64,000 nucleotides of DNA from Halomonas getboli (GTDB lineage Bacteria > Pseudomonadota > Gammaproteobacteria > Pseudomonadales > Halomonadaceae): contig NZ_JALMEW010000002.1 of NCBI RefSeq assembly GCF_023094245.1, positions 310,001 to 374,000 on the forward strand, given 5' to 3'. Below, in pieces: positions 7,126-15,422 of the stretch. Every line of letters starts with the position of its first letter. The first letter of the stretch is position 1. The position numbers were made by a program, and so were the translations under genes. Below the pieces are notes generated by a model, which ran no database searches, was not told the DNA's origin, and saw only the letters and a list, made by a program, of their open reading frames with translations.

Positions 7126-8355
7126 ATGGACACTGCCTCGCTCAGGAAATCGCACAAGCTCGAAAACGTCTGCTATGACATCCGCGGCCCGGTGCTCGAC
7201 CATGCCAAGCGCCTGGAAGAGGAAGGCCAGCGCATCCTCAAGCTGAACATCGGCAACCCCGCGCCGTTCGGCTTCGAGGCCCCGGAGGAGATCCTCCAGG
7301 ACGTGATGCGCAACCTGCCCACCGCCCAGGGCTACTGCGATTCCAAGGGACTCTACTCGGCGCGCAAGGCGATCATGCAGGAGTGCCAGCGCAAGGGCAT
7401 TCCCGGCGTCAGCGTCGAGGACGTGTTCGTCGGCAACGGGGTCTCCGAGCTGATCACCATTTCGCTCCAGGCGCTGCTCAACGACGGCGACGAGGTGCTG
7501 ATCCCGGCGCCGGACTATCCGCTGTGGACCGCCGCCACCAACCTCTCCGGCGGCCGCGCCGTGCACTATCTGTGCGACGAGCAGGCCGACTGGGCGCCGG
7601 ATCTCGATGACATCCGCAAGAAGGTCACCGAGCACACCCGGGCCATCGTCATCATCAACCCCAACAACCCCACCGGCGCCGTCTATCCGCCGGAGGTGGT
7701 GCGCGAGCTGCTGGCGATCGCCCACAAGCACAATCTGGTGGTGTTCTCCGACGAGATCTACGACAAGATCCTCTACGACGGCACCGAGCACGTCTCCACC
7801 GGCTCCCTGGCCGGCGACGACCAGCTGGTGGTGACCATGAACGGGCTGTCCAAGAGCTATCGCTGCGCCGGTTTCCGCAGCGGCTGGATGACGCTGTCGG
7901 GCAGCATCGCCAAGCAACGCGCCCAGGACTACATCCAGGGCCTCAACATGCTGGCCTCGATGCGCCTGTGCGCCAACGTGCCGGCCCAGCACGCCATCCA
8001 GACCGCGCTGGGCGGCTACCAGTCGATCAACGACCTGGTGTTGCCCGGCGGCCGGCTGCTGGCCCAGCGCGACATCACCTTTGAAAAGCTGAACGCCATT
8101 CCCGGGGTGTCCTGCACCAGGGCCAAGGGTGCGCTCTACGCCTTTCCGCGCCTCGACCCCAAGGTGTTCAACATCCAGGACGACCAGCAGCTGGTGCTCG
8201 ACCTGCTGCTGCAGGAGAAGATCCTGCTGGTGCAGGGCACGGCCTTCAACTGGCCCGAGCCGGACCACGTGCGCATCGTCACCCTGCCCTGGGCCGAACA
8301 GCTCGACGACGCCCTGGATCGCTTCGCGCGGTTCCTGTCGCGCTACCGCCAGTAA
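7126..8355 (+). CDS. alaA: PLP-dependent alanine aminotransferase (AlaA-like)
   Basis: A 409-residue class I/II aminotransferase resembling glutamate-pyruvate transaminase AlaA (YfbQ). It has the N-terminal KSHKLENVCYDIRGP, the INPNNPTGAVY cofactor loop, SDEIYDKILYD, and the PLP lysine in SKSYRCAGFRSGW. It would make alanine from pyruvate and glutamate. The ATG at 7126 gives the family's normal N-terminus; the reading frame is open far upstream through rbgA in another frame, which is a shadow. No good ribosome-binding site is visible. Confidence 0.88.
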   Translation: MDTASLRKSHKLENVCYDIRGPVLDHAKRLEEEGQRILKLNIGNPAPFGFEAPEEILQDVMRNLPTAQGYCDSKGLYSARKAIMQECQRKGIPGVSVEDVFVGNGVSELITISLQALLNDGDEVLIPAPDYPLWTAATNLSGGRAVHYLCDEQADWAPDLDDIRKKVTEHTRAIVIINPNNPTGAVYPPEVVRELLAIAHKHNLVVFSDEIYDKILYDGTEHVSTGSLAGDDQLVVTMNGLSKSYRCAGFRSGWMTLSGSIAKQRAQDYIQGLNMLASMRLCANVPAQHAIQTALGGYQSINDLVLPGGRLLAQRDITFEKLNAIPGVSCTRAKGALYAFPRLDPKVFNIQDDQQLVLDLLLQEKILLVQGTAFNWPEPDHVRIVTLPWAEQLDDALDRFARFLSRYRQ

Positions 8356-8500
8356 GCCCATCTCGCCATCGTCGATGAGGCTGTCGCGACGCCGCGCTTG
8401 AAACCCCCGACGAAAGTCCGTATCTAAGCAGATGCTTCTACTCGTCGCGCCCACCGGGGCGCGGCGCCTGCACGACAACCCTCATGGGAGAGTTCCGGCA

Positions 8501-9400
8501 ATGATGAGAATCCTGCTGTTCCTGGGCACCAACCTGGCGGTGATCCTGGTGGCCAGCATCACCCTGCGACTGCTCGGCGTGGAGCCCTACCTCACCGCCC
8601 AGGGCATCAACTTCAACAGCCTGCTGATCTTCTGCTTCATCTTCGGCATGGCCGGCTCCATGGTGTCGCTGTTCATCTCCAAGTGGATGGCCAAGCGCAC
8701 CACCGGCACGGTAATCATCGAGCAGCCCTCCAACAGCACCGAGCAGTGGCTGCTGGACACCGTGGGCGAGCTGGCCCGAGAGGCCGGCATCAAGATGCCG
8801 GAGGTCGGCATCTTCCCTGCCCAGCAATCCAACGCCTTCGCCACCGGCTGGAACAAGGACGACGCCCTGGTGGCGGTCTCCGCCGGCCTGCTTAACCGCA
8901 TGCGCCCGGAAGAGGTGCGTGCGGTGCTGGCCCACGAGATCGGCCATGTGGCCAACGGCGACATGGTCACCCTGGCGCTGATCCAGGGCGTGCTGAACAC
9001 CTTCGTGATGTTCTTCGCTCGCGTGGTGGCCCAGCTGGTCGACAGCTTCCTGCGCCGCGATGACAACGAAGGCCTGGGCTTCTTCGGCTACTTCGCGGTG
9101 GTGATCGTCGCCGAGATCGTGTTCGGCCTGATCGCCTCGGCCATCGTCGCCTGGTTCTCGCGCTTCCGCGAGTACCGCGCCGACGCCGCGGGCGCCAGGC
9201 TGGCCGGCAGCGGCGCCATGATCAACGCTCTGGGCCGGCTCAAGGCCGAGACCCAGATGGCCGACCAGATGCCGGACACCCTGACCGCGTTCGCCATCAC
9301 CACCGGCCAGACCCGCAAGCTGATGGAGCGGCTGTTCGCCAGCCACCCGCCCCTCGACGACCGTATTCGTGCGCTCAAGGAAGCGGCTTATAGGCAGTAA
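8501..9400 (+). CDS. htpX: Membrane zinc metalloprotease HtpX
   Basis: An inner-membrane M48 protease for quality control of misfolded membrane proteins, 299 residues. Two N-terminal membrane helices (about 4-24 and 38-60) precede the catalytic HEIGH at 145-149. Two further helices lie around 155-180 and 195-220. The third zinc ligand should be the glutamate in [11 protein letters not shown]. The stop codon TAA at 9398-9400 shares its last two bases with the first unit of a 7-bp tandem array. Confidence 0.96.
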   Translation: MMRILLFLGTNLAVILVASITLRLLGVEPYLTAQGINFNSLLIFCFIFGMAGSMVSLFISKWMAKRTTGTVIIEQPSNSTEQWLLDTVGELAREAGIKMPEVGIFPAQQSNAFATGWNKDDALVAVSAGLLNRMRPEEVRAVLAHEIGHVANGDMVTLALIQGVLNTFVMFFARVVAQLVDSFLRRDDNEGLGFFGYFAVVIVAEIVFGLIASAIVAWFSRFREYRADAAGARLAGSGAMINALGRLKAETQMADQMPDTLTAFAITTGQTRKLMERLFASHPPLDDRIRALKEAAYRQ

Positions 9401-9447
9401 GCTGCAAGCTGCAAGCTGCAAGCTGCAAGCTGCAAGCTGCAAGCTGC
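9399..9447 (+). repeat. Heptamer tandem array AAGCTGC x7 after htpX
   Basis: Seven perfect copies of the 7-bp unit AAGCTGC start inside the htpX stop codon. A terminator hairpin follows at 9484. The repeat leaves one minus-strand frame open, which creates an artefactual long reading frame. Confidence 0.95.
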
Positions 9448-9483
9448 AAATCGACAGCGTGAAACTGCTCGAAGCAAAAGAAG

Positions 9484-9511
9484 ACCCGAAGGCCATGGCC
9501 TTCGGGTTTTC
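9484..9511. terminator. Bidirectional terminator between htpX and pdxB
   Basis: A palindromic stem (ACCCGAAGGCC paired across ATGG) has a T tract on the plus side (GGGTTTTCTT) and the matching A-rich AAAAGAAG on the other. It serves convergent htpX and pdxB. Confidence 0.85.
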
Positions 9512-9518
9512 TTATAGC

Positions 9519-9546
9519 TTGGCGCTTGTAGCTAGGCGCTAGGCGC
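9519..9546 (-). repeat. Degenerate heptamer array across the pdxB stop codon
   Basis: Four imperfect 7-bp units, read on the plus strand as TTGGCGC, TTGTAGC, TAGGCGC and TAGGCGC. The pdxB stop codon (CTA at 9532-9534) lies inside the array. On the minus strand the units read like GCTACAA/GCGCCAA, related to the GCTGCAA phase of the htpX array. Confidence 0.7.
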
Positions 9547-10680
9547 CACCCGAAACCCCGCAGCCGCGAGCGTTTTCGCCAGCGCTTCGGCCGCCGGGCG
9601 CAGCTCGACGGCCAGGGTCGAGAACTCGCGGCGCAGCGGGTAATTGGCACGGCAGTGGTCGAAGCCGACCGCCATGCCCTGGCGGCGACTCTCCCGGCGC
9701 AGGGCATCATGGTCGCGGCGCACGTCATAGACCGCGCGCATGCACAGCCGCAGCGCCTCCTCCACCGACAGGCCGCCGTCAAGGGTCAGCGAGGCCAGCG
9801 GCGGCGCCGGCGACAGATCCGCCAGGGTCAGTCGCGCCGGCAGGCCGAAGCGCTGGGTCAGCGCCTGATAGATGGCGTGGGTACCGCGCAGTTTGCCGTC
9901 GCGGCTGTGGCCGGCGATATGCGGCGTGGCGATCGCCGCCAGGTCGCACAGGGCGGCATCGATGCCGGGCTCCTCCTCCCAGACGTCGAGCACCGCCGTG
10001 ATGTCGCCCTGCCCCGAGAGCCGCGCGCGCAGCGCCTGGCCGTCCAGGCAATCGCCGCGCCCGGCGTTGAGCACGACGGTGCCCGGCGCCAGCTCGGCGA
10101 TGCGACGAGCGTCGAGCAGATGGCGGGTGGCGTGACGTCCGTCGCGCACCAGCGGCGTATGCAGGCACAGCACGTCGCAGGCATCGATCAGGGCGTCGAG
10201 GTCGTGGAAGCCTTCGCCGCCTTCTGCTTCGGCGCGAGGCGGGTCGCAGGCCAGGCAGGCGATGCCCATGCCCTCGAGGCGCGTGCGTAGCCGGCCGCCG
10301 ACGTTGCCCACGCCGACGATGCCGACCGTGCGCTCGAGCAGCGAGAAGCCCTGGCGCTCGGCCAGGGTCGCGAGACTCGTCAGCACGTAGTCGACCACCG
10401 CCTCGGCGTTGCAGCCCGGCGCGCTGGCGAAGCCGATGTCACGCGCGGCCAGCGCCGCCCGGTCGACGTGGTCGGTGCCGATGGTGCAGGTGCCGACGAA
10501 GCGCAGTCGGGAGCCGGCCACAAGGGCCTCGTCGACGCGGGTGATGGAGCGCACCACCAGCGCATCGGCGTCGCGCACCGTGTCGGCATCGATCTCGCGG
10601 CCCGGCACCCGTATCACCTCGCCCAGCGGCCCGAAACAGGCCTCCGCGGCCGGCACGTTGGCGTCGACGACGATTCTCAT
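9532..10680 (-). CDS. pdxB: Erythronate-4-phosphate dehydrogenase
   Basis: Second step of the deoxyxylulose-5-phosphate-dependent pyridoxal phosphate pathway; NAD-dependent oxidation of 4-phosphoerythronate. At 382 residues it matches the family. The Rossmann motif GIVGVGNVGGRL and the catalytic Arg (NAGRGD), Glu (EEEPGI) and His (PHIAGHS) of the 2-hydroxyacid dehydrogenase fold are present. The PdxB-specific C-terminal domain follows (SVEEALRLCMRAVYDVRRDH). The ATG at 10680 follows GAGAGGAAGGACCC; an upstream in-frame extension consists of a duplicated 13-bp leader element and is not used. Confidence 0.96.
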   Translation of the reverse strand: MRIVVDANVPAAEACFGPLGEVIRVPGREIDADTVRDADALVVRSITRVDEALVAGSRLRFVGTCTIGTDHVDRAALAARDIGFASAPGCNAEAVVDYVLTSLATLAERQGFSLLERTVGIVGVGNVGGRLRTRLEGMGIACLACDPPRAEAEGGEGFHDLDALIDACDVLCLHTPLVRDGRHATRHLLDARRIAELAPGTVVLNAGRGDCLDGQALRARLSGQGDITAVLDVWEEEPGIDAALCDLAAIATPHIAGHSRDGKLRGTHAIYQALTQRFGLPARLTLADLSPAPPLASLTLDGGLSVEEALRLCMRAVYDVRRDHDALRRESRRQGMAVGFDHCRANYPLRREFSTLAVELRPAAEALAKTLAAAGFRVAPSA

Positions 10681-10699
10681 GGGTCCTTCCTCTCGATTG

Positions 10700-10725
10700 A
10701 CTTGTCCATGAAACTTGTCCATGAA
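10700..10725 (-). repeat. Tandem 13-bp duplication in the pdxB leader
   Basis: ACTTGTCCATGAA occurs twice head to tail, 20 bp upstream of the pdxB start. It lies between divergent pdxB and the WGR-like gene and could be an operator or just a slippage duplication. Confidence 0.6.
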
Positions 10726-10799
10726 ACACAAGGCCTTACAATACAGGTCATGTTACACGAGCGGTGCGCGTCGCGCCGCCGCCGACCTCGGGAGTCGCC

Positions 10800-11081
10800 G
10801 TGATCGTCCGCTGGGAAACCGACCATGACTATGTGCTGGTACATGTCCATCAGGACATGTTCGGCGACTGGATCTTCAGCCGCGCCTGGGGCCAGATCGG
10901 CACCCAGTTCGGCGGGCTCAAGCATCGGCTCGCCGACGACCACGCCCAGGCAATGATGTGGCTCGAGGACGAAGCCACCATCCAGGCCTCGCGCGGCTTT
11001 CACAAGGTGCTCGAGGCCGACGATCACAGCCCCGAAGGGCGCGATGCGGTCAACCAGCTGTCGCTGCTCGACCAGCTCTGA
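10800..11081 (+). CDS. Stand-alone WGR-like domain protein
   Basis: About 93 residues. The pattern VHQDMFGDWIFSRAWGQIGTQFG followed by an Ala/His-rich helix (DDHAQAMMWLEDEA) resembles the WGR domain found in PARP and MolR proteins, where it contacts nucleic acid; here it is the whole protein. A GTG start at 10800 is preferred, because it gives the domain's normal N-terminus and CGGGAG lies upstream. An ATG at 10764 would add 12 residues. It diverges from pdxB. Function unknown. Confidence 0.7.
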   Translation: MIVRWETDHDYVLVHVHQDMFGDWIFSRAWGQIGTQFGGLKHRLADDHAQAMMWLEDEATIQASRGFHKVLEADDHSPEGRDAVNQLSLLDQL

Positions 11082-11136
11082 TCCGCCCCTGACGTTAGTC
11101 CCGACCTCGGCTGGCCCCTCAGCCCCTATCCGAGCC

Positions 11137-11475
11137 CTATCCGAGATAGCGACGCCCCCGCCGGCTGACCGCGCCGCCCGACTCCTGCGTCGCCTCGCTC
11201 TCGCCCTGCATCGCCTGCCAGGCGCTTTCGTCCAGCCAGCCCCGCGCGGCCAGCCATTCGGCCAGTCGCGCCGGGGAGACGCCGCCCTCCAGCGCCTCCC
11301 CCGCCGCGTCCACCAGCACCGGGATGCGCTCGCCGAAGCGCGCCAGCAGTGCCTCGTCCTCGCTGATCTCGACCCGCGTCAGGCAATACTCGACGCCGGC
11401 CAGGCGCGCCAGCCCGGCCTCCAGCGTCTCGCACAGATGGCAGCCGAGCGTGGTGTAGAGCGTCAGATGGATCAT
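11137..11475 (-). CDS. Glutaredoxin-like protein (DUF836 type)
   Basis: A 112-residue small thioredoxin-fold protein beginning MIHLTLYTTLGCHLCETL. The CxxC pair is Cys12/Cys15 and the cis-proline segment is RIPVLVD. Proteins of this type follow other genes in many proteobacteria; the partner is unknown. The start overlaps the rlmL stop codon as ATGA at 11472-11475, so translation is coupled. The C-terminal 30 residues look poorly conserved. Confidence 0.82.
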   Translation of the reverse strand: MIHLTLYTTLGCHLCETLEAGLARLAGVEYCLTRVEISEDEALLARFGERIPVLVDAAGEALEGGVSPARLAEWLAARGWLDESAWQAMQGESEATQESGGAVSRRGRRYLG

Positions 11476-13664
11476 GCCTCGGCGGCACCCTCCTTGTGGC
11501 GGATCAGGAAGACATGATGTAGATCGGGCCTGCGTGAGAAATCCGGATCGAAGGTCTTCGCCGAGATGTCCTCCACCGCATAGGCCTCGGCCAGCTCGGC
11601 GTCGAGCTTGAAGCGGCGCTGGTTGTTGGAGAACACCAGGGTGCCGCCGGGCGCCAGCCGCGCCATGGCCAGGCGCACCAGCCGGCCGTGGTCGCGCTGC
11701 ACGTCCAGGGTGTCGGCCATCTTCTTCGAGTTCGAGAAGGTCGGCGGGTCCATGAAGATCAGGTCGAACTGGACGCCGGCGGTCTCCAGCCACTGGAAGC
11801 AATCGTCGCGCACCACGCGGTGACGCGAGGGGTCGAGCCGGTTCAGGGCGAAGTTGTCGCGGGCCCAGTCGAGATAGGTGTTGGACAGGTCCACGCTGAC
11901 GCTGTCCGAGGCGCCGCCAAGCGCCGCCTGCACGGTGGCCGTGGCGGTGTAGCAGAACAGGTTCAGGAAGCGCTTGCCCTTTGCCATCTCGCCGAGCATG
12001 CGCCGCACCGGGCGGTGATCAAGGAACAGCCCGGTGTCGAGATAGTCGCGCAGGTTCACCCACACCCGGGCCGGCCCCTCCCGGACCTCGAAGCGCTCGC
12101 CGCTGGCCGCCTGCTTCTGGTACTGAGCGCGCCCGCTTTGGCGCTCGCGGCGCTTGACCACCACCCGGCTGGCGTCGACCTGCAGCTCCTCCGGAATCAC
12201 CGCCAGCGCCTCGAACAGCCGCTTCTGGGCTTGACCGGCATCGATCGACTTCGGCGGCGCGTATTCCTGCACGTGCACGTGATCGCCGTAGACGTCGATG
12301 GCCAGAGCATATTCCGGCATGTCGGCGTCATACAGCCGGTAGCAGGTCTCGCCGGAGCGCTTGAGCCACTTCTTCAGCCGCTTGCGGTTCTTGGTCAGGC
12401 GATTGGCGAACATCTGCGCGCCCTCGGAGCGCGGCGGCGGCGTCGACGTCGCGGCCTCGCCTTCCCCCTGAGCGCCCTCCGGCACGTCCATCAGCAGCAG
12501 CTTCGCATCCAGCGGGCCGTTCTTCAGCGAATACTGCTTGTGGGCGCGCAGCCCGGTGCGATGGCCGAGGTCCGGATTGCCGGTGAACAGCGCCAGGCGC
12601 CAGCCCGGGAAGGCCTGGCGCGCGCGCTCGCCGAGATCGGCGTAGAGGCCGACCAGCTCGGGCAGCTCGCCCAGGCGCTCGCCGTAGGGCGGATTGGTGA
12701 TCATGAGCCCCGTCGCCTCGGGGTCGAGATCCTCGGGGCGCTTGAGCTCGGTGAGGCTCGCGCCCTGCAGGGTGATCAGCGCCGGAATGCCGGCACGCAT
12801 GGCATTGGCCTTGGCCGAGGACAGCGCCGGCGGGCTCTGGTCGAAACCGTAGAGCCGGCAGCGGCAGCGCTTGCGGCCGATGCTGGCCCGCGCCTCGGCC
12901 TCGCGCTTGATCTCCTGCCAGCGGGCCTTGTCGTGGCCGGCCCAGCCCTGGAAGCCGAAGCGCTCGCGGTTGAGGTTGGGCGCCATGTCGGCGGCCATCA
13001 TCGCCGCCTCGATCAGCAGGGTGCCGGCGCCGCACAGCGGGTCGACCAGCGGCTGCCCCTCGCGGGCCCGCTCGGGCCAGCCGGCGCGGATCAGCAGCGC
13101 CGCGGCCAGGTTCTCCTTGAGCGGCGCGTGGCCCACGTCGCGGCGATAGCCGCGGCGGTGCAGGCTGTCGCCGGCGAAGTCGATGCCCAGGGTCAGCCGG
13201 CCGCGATGCAGATGGGCGTAGAGGCGCAGATCGGGCTGGTGAGTGTCGACGTTCGGCCGTGGCTGGCCGTCGGCCTGCAGGCGATCCACCACGCCGTCCT
13301 TGACGGTCTGAGCGCCGAAGCGGGTGTGGCGAATCTCGCTGGAGCGGCCGTGGAAGTCCACCGCCAGGGTCGCCCCGCGCGGCAGGTGATCGCGCCAGGC
13401 CACGGCGGCCGTGGCCGCGCGCAGCTGGTCAGGGGTCTCGATGCCCTCCTCGCGCACCAGGCACAGCACCACCCGGTTGGCCAGCCGCGACCACAGGCAG
13501 ACCCGATAGGCCGTCTCGAGGTCGGCCTGGAAGTTCACCCCGGCCAGGGTCGTCTTGCCGGGCGTGGCGCCCAGCGCCGCCAGCTCATCGGCCAGCAGCA
13601 GTTCCAGCCCCTTGGGGCAGGTGGCGAGAAAGGCCAGGGAGTCGGAAGCTCGTCGTTCGGTCAT
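11472..13664 (-). CDS. rlmL: Bifunctional 23S rRNA methyltransferase RlmL (RlmKL)
   Basis: Methylates G2445 (N2) and G2069 (N7) of 23S rRNA; about 730 residues as in E. coli. An N-terminal THUMP domain covers about 40-160. The first methyltransferase has DPLCGAGTLLIEAA and the catalytic NPPYGERLG. The second has FLNLFCYTATATVQAA and DPPTFSNSKK. The ATG at 13664 (MTERRASDSLAFLATCPKGLE) is chosen; a GTG at 13697 would add 11 residues without a better ribosome-binding site. It is coupled to the glutaredoxin-like gene. Confidence 0.95.
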   Translation of the reverse strand: MTERRASDSLAFLATCPKGLELLLADELAALGATPGKTTLAGVNFQADLETAYRVCLWSRLANRVVLCLVREEGIETPDQLRAATAAVAWRDHLPRGATLAVDFHGRSSEIRHTRFGAQTVKDGVVDRLQADGQPRPNVDTHQPDLRLYAHLHRGRLTLGIDFAGDSLHRRGYRRDVGHAPLKENLAAALLIRAGWPERAREGQPLVDPLCGAGTLLIEAAMMAADMAPNLNRERFGFQGWAGHDKARWQEIKREAEARASIGRKRCRCRLYGFDQSPPALSSAKANAMRAGIPALITLQGASLTELKRPEDLDPEATGLMITNPPYGERLGELPELVGLYADLGERARQAFPGWRLALFTGNPDLGHRTGLRAHKQYSLKNGPLDAKLLLMDVPEGAQGEGEAATSTPPPRSEGAQMFANRLTKNRKRLKKWLKRSGETCYRLYDADMPEYALAIDVYGDHVHVQEYAPPKSIDAGQAQKRLFEALAVIPEELQVDASRVVVKRRERQSGRAQYQKQAASGERFEVREGPARVWVNLRDYLDTGLFLDHRPVRRMLGEMAKGKRFLNLFCYTATATVQAALGGASDSVSVDLSNTYLDWARDNFALNRLDPSRHRVVRDDCFQWLETAGVQFDLIFMDPPTFSNSKKMADTLDVQRDHGRLVRLAMARLAPGGTLVFSNNQRRFKLDAELAEAYAVEDISAKTFDPDFSRRPDLHHVFLIRHKEGAAEA

Positions 13665-13873
13665 GAGAAATCCATCGGGTGGTTTCAGGTCGGCCACGTC
13701 CGCGTGACGCCTGAATGTACGCTTTGTTACAAATCACCTGTCGACGGCATCGACCAGGTTGCGCTATGAATGAAGTGGTAGCTACCAGACAACGCATGCG
13801 TTCCTGTCATGAGGGCAAGGACCTGTCGACACAGTACATAGCTGTGCCGTTTCGACACCCTCGAGTCACGGTC

Positions 13874-13892
13874 GCGACGCCTGAAGCGTCGC
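13874..13892 (+). other. Stem-loop upstream of rmf
   Basis: A 7-bp inverted repeat GCGACGC/GCGTCGC with a 5-base loop lies about 30 bases before the rmf ribosome-binding site. If transcribed it would be in the leader of the mRNA. Its role is unknown. Confidence 0.35.
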
Positions 13893-13925
13893 TACCATCG
13901 GTGCCTTTTAGCAAGAGGTAGTCCA

Positions 13926-14132
13926 ATGAAACGACAGAAACGTGATCGCTTCCAGCGTGCCTATGTTCATGGGTACAAGGCGGGAGTCTCAGGTCGCTCC
14001 CGCGATGACTGTCCGAACCAGGACATCAACCTAAGAGAGTACTGGATGAGCGGTTGGCGTGAAGGTCGTGGTGACCAATGGTCCGGAATGACCGGGGTCT
14101 CCGGTATTCACAAGAACCCCATGGTGATCTGA
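13926..14132 (+). CDS. rmf: Ribosome modulation factor
   Basis: Promotes 100S ribosome dimers in stationary phase. The 68-residue protein starts MKRQKRDRFQRAYVHGYKAG, nearly the E. coli sequence, and keeps GRS(R/K)xxCP and the GWREGR core. It is longer than the 55-residue E. coli protein by a C-terminal MTGVSGIHKNP tail, as in pseudomonads. AAGAGGTAG lies just upstream. It is convergent with pyrD and shares the terminator at 14181. Confidence 0.96.
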   Translation: MKRQKRDRFQRAYVHGYKAGVSGRSRDDCPNQDINLREYWMSGWREGRGDQWSGMTGVSGIHKNPMVI

Positions 14133-14180
14133 CCCGACGACCGGGCAGACTCTCCCCTTCGTTCGACGAACTTCACCTCT

Positions 14181-14209
14181 CAAGCCCACGCCTCGCGTGG
14201 GCTTTTTAA
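14181..14209. terminator. Terminator of rmf (and pyrD)
   Basis: AAGCCCACG-C stem with a CTC loop followed by GGGCTTTTTAA on the plus strand. The AA on the opposite side also gives U residues for minus-strand transcripts from pyrD. Confidence 0.85.
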
Positions 14210-14229
14210 TGCGCCGCCCGCACGCCAGG

Positions 14230-15246
14230 TCAGCGACGACGGTCGCGCAGGGCCCGAGCACACTCCCCGATCAGCGCCGGCCCGCGGTAGATGAAGCCGG
14301 AATACAGCTGAACCAGGTCCGCGCCCGCCTCGATCTTGGCCGCCGCCGCCGCGCCGCTGTCGATGCCGCCCACGCCGATGATCGGCAGCTCGGGCAGATG
14401 TCGGCGCAGCTCGCGAATCACGCGGTTGGACGCTTCGAACACCGGCCGGCCCGACAGTCCACCCTGCTCATCACCGTGGGCCAGCCCGGCCACTGCCTCG
14501 CGAGCCACCGTGGTGTTGGTGGCGATCACCGCGTCGATGCGATTGGCCTCGAGGCTGCGTGCCACCAGGCCGACCTCCTCGGCGTCCATGTCCGGCGCGA
14601 TCTTGACCGCCAGGGGCACGCGACGGCCGTTCTCGCGATCGAGCCGGTCGCCCGCCTCGCGCAGGGTGCCGAGCAGCTCGTCCAGATGCTCGCCGAACTG
14701 CAGGTTGCGAAGCCCGGGGGTGTTCGGCGAGGAGATGTTCACGGTGATGTAGTGGGCATGGGCATGCACCTCGTTCAGGCAGTGGAGGTAGTCGTCCACC
14801 GCCTGCTCCACCGGGGTGGTCAGGTTCTTGCCGATGTTGATGCCGATCACGCCTCGATAGCGGCTGGCCTTCACCTTGGCGATCAGGTGGTCGACGCCGG
14901 CGTTGTTGAAGCCCATGCGATTGATGATGGCGCCGGCCTCGGGCAGGCGGAACAGCCGCGGCTTCGGGTTGCCGTCCTGGGGCTTCGGCGTCACGGTGCC
15001 GACCTCGACGAAGCCGAAGCCGAGCGCGCCAAGGGCGTCCAGATGGTCGGCGTTCTTGTCGAGTCCGGCGGCCAGCCCCACCCGGTTGGGAAAGTGCAGT
15101 CCCATCAACTCCACCGGATCGTCGACGCGCTTGCCCATGGCCTTCGCCAGGCCGAGACGGTCGGCCAGGTCCAGCCCCGACAGTGCCAGGCCATGGGCCT
15201 TCTCGGCATCGAGGCGGAACAGCAGCGAACGGGCGAGGGAATACAT
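14230..15246 (-). CDS. pyrD: Dihydroorotate dehydrogenase (quinone), class 2
   Basis: Fourth step of pyrimidine synthesis, coupled to the quinone pool at the inner membrane. The protein is 338 residues. The N-terminal amphipathic [20 protein letters not shown] helix is the membrane contact of class 2 enzymes. FMN contacts ([23 protein letters not shown]), the catalytic serine in SSPNTPG and the C-terminal IGVGGI and [10 protein letters not shown] are present. A candidate -10 TATACT (15284-15289) is seen upstream without a good -35. Confidence 0.96.
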   Translation of the reverse strand: MYSLARSLLFRLDAEKAHGLALSGLDLADRLGLAKAMGKRVDDPVELMGLHFPNRVGLAAGLDKNADHLDALGALGFGFVEVGTVTPKPQDGNPKPRLFRLPEAGAIINRMGFNNAGVDHLIAKVKASRYRGVIGINIGKNLTTPVEQAVDDYLHCLNEVHAHAHYITVNISSPNTPGLRNLQFGEHLDELLGTLREAGDRLDRENGRRVPLAVKIAPDMDAEEVGLVARSLEANRIDAVIATNTTVAREAVAGLAHGDEQGGLSGRPVFEASNRVIRELRRHLPELPIIGVGGIDSGAAAAAKIEAGADLVQLYSGFIYRGPALIGECARALRDRRR

Positions 15247-15422
15247 GGCGGCTCCTGAGACGAGGGCGGAAAAATCGGGCGCGAGTATAGCGCAGCCGAC
15301 TCGCCACGACGAACGTCAATGCCAACGACCGTGCGGCACATCTTGTATGATTGACTGACCGGACATCGGAATGTCCGACACGGAACAGACCGCGGGCGAC
15401 GCCGCCCCGCCAGGGAGACGCC

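Noticed and set aside
8438..9496. Minus-strand open frame opposite htpX
   Set aside because: Antisense to a well-supported gene and extended by the heptamer array, which lacks stops in that frame.
15284..15319. TTGACG/TATACT as a pyrD promoter
   Set aside because: Spacing is 24 bp, too long; only the -10 may be real.
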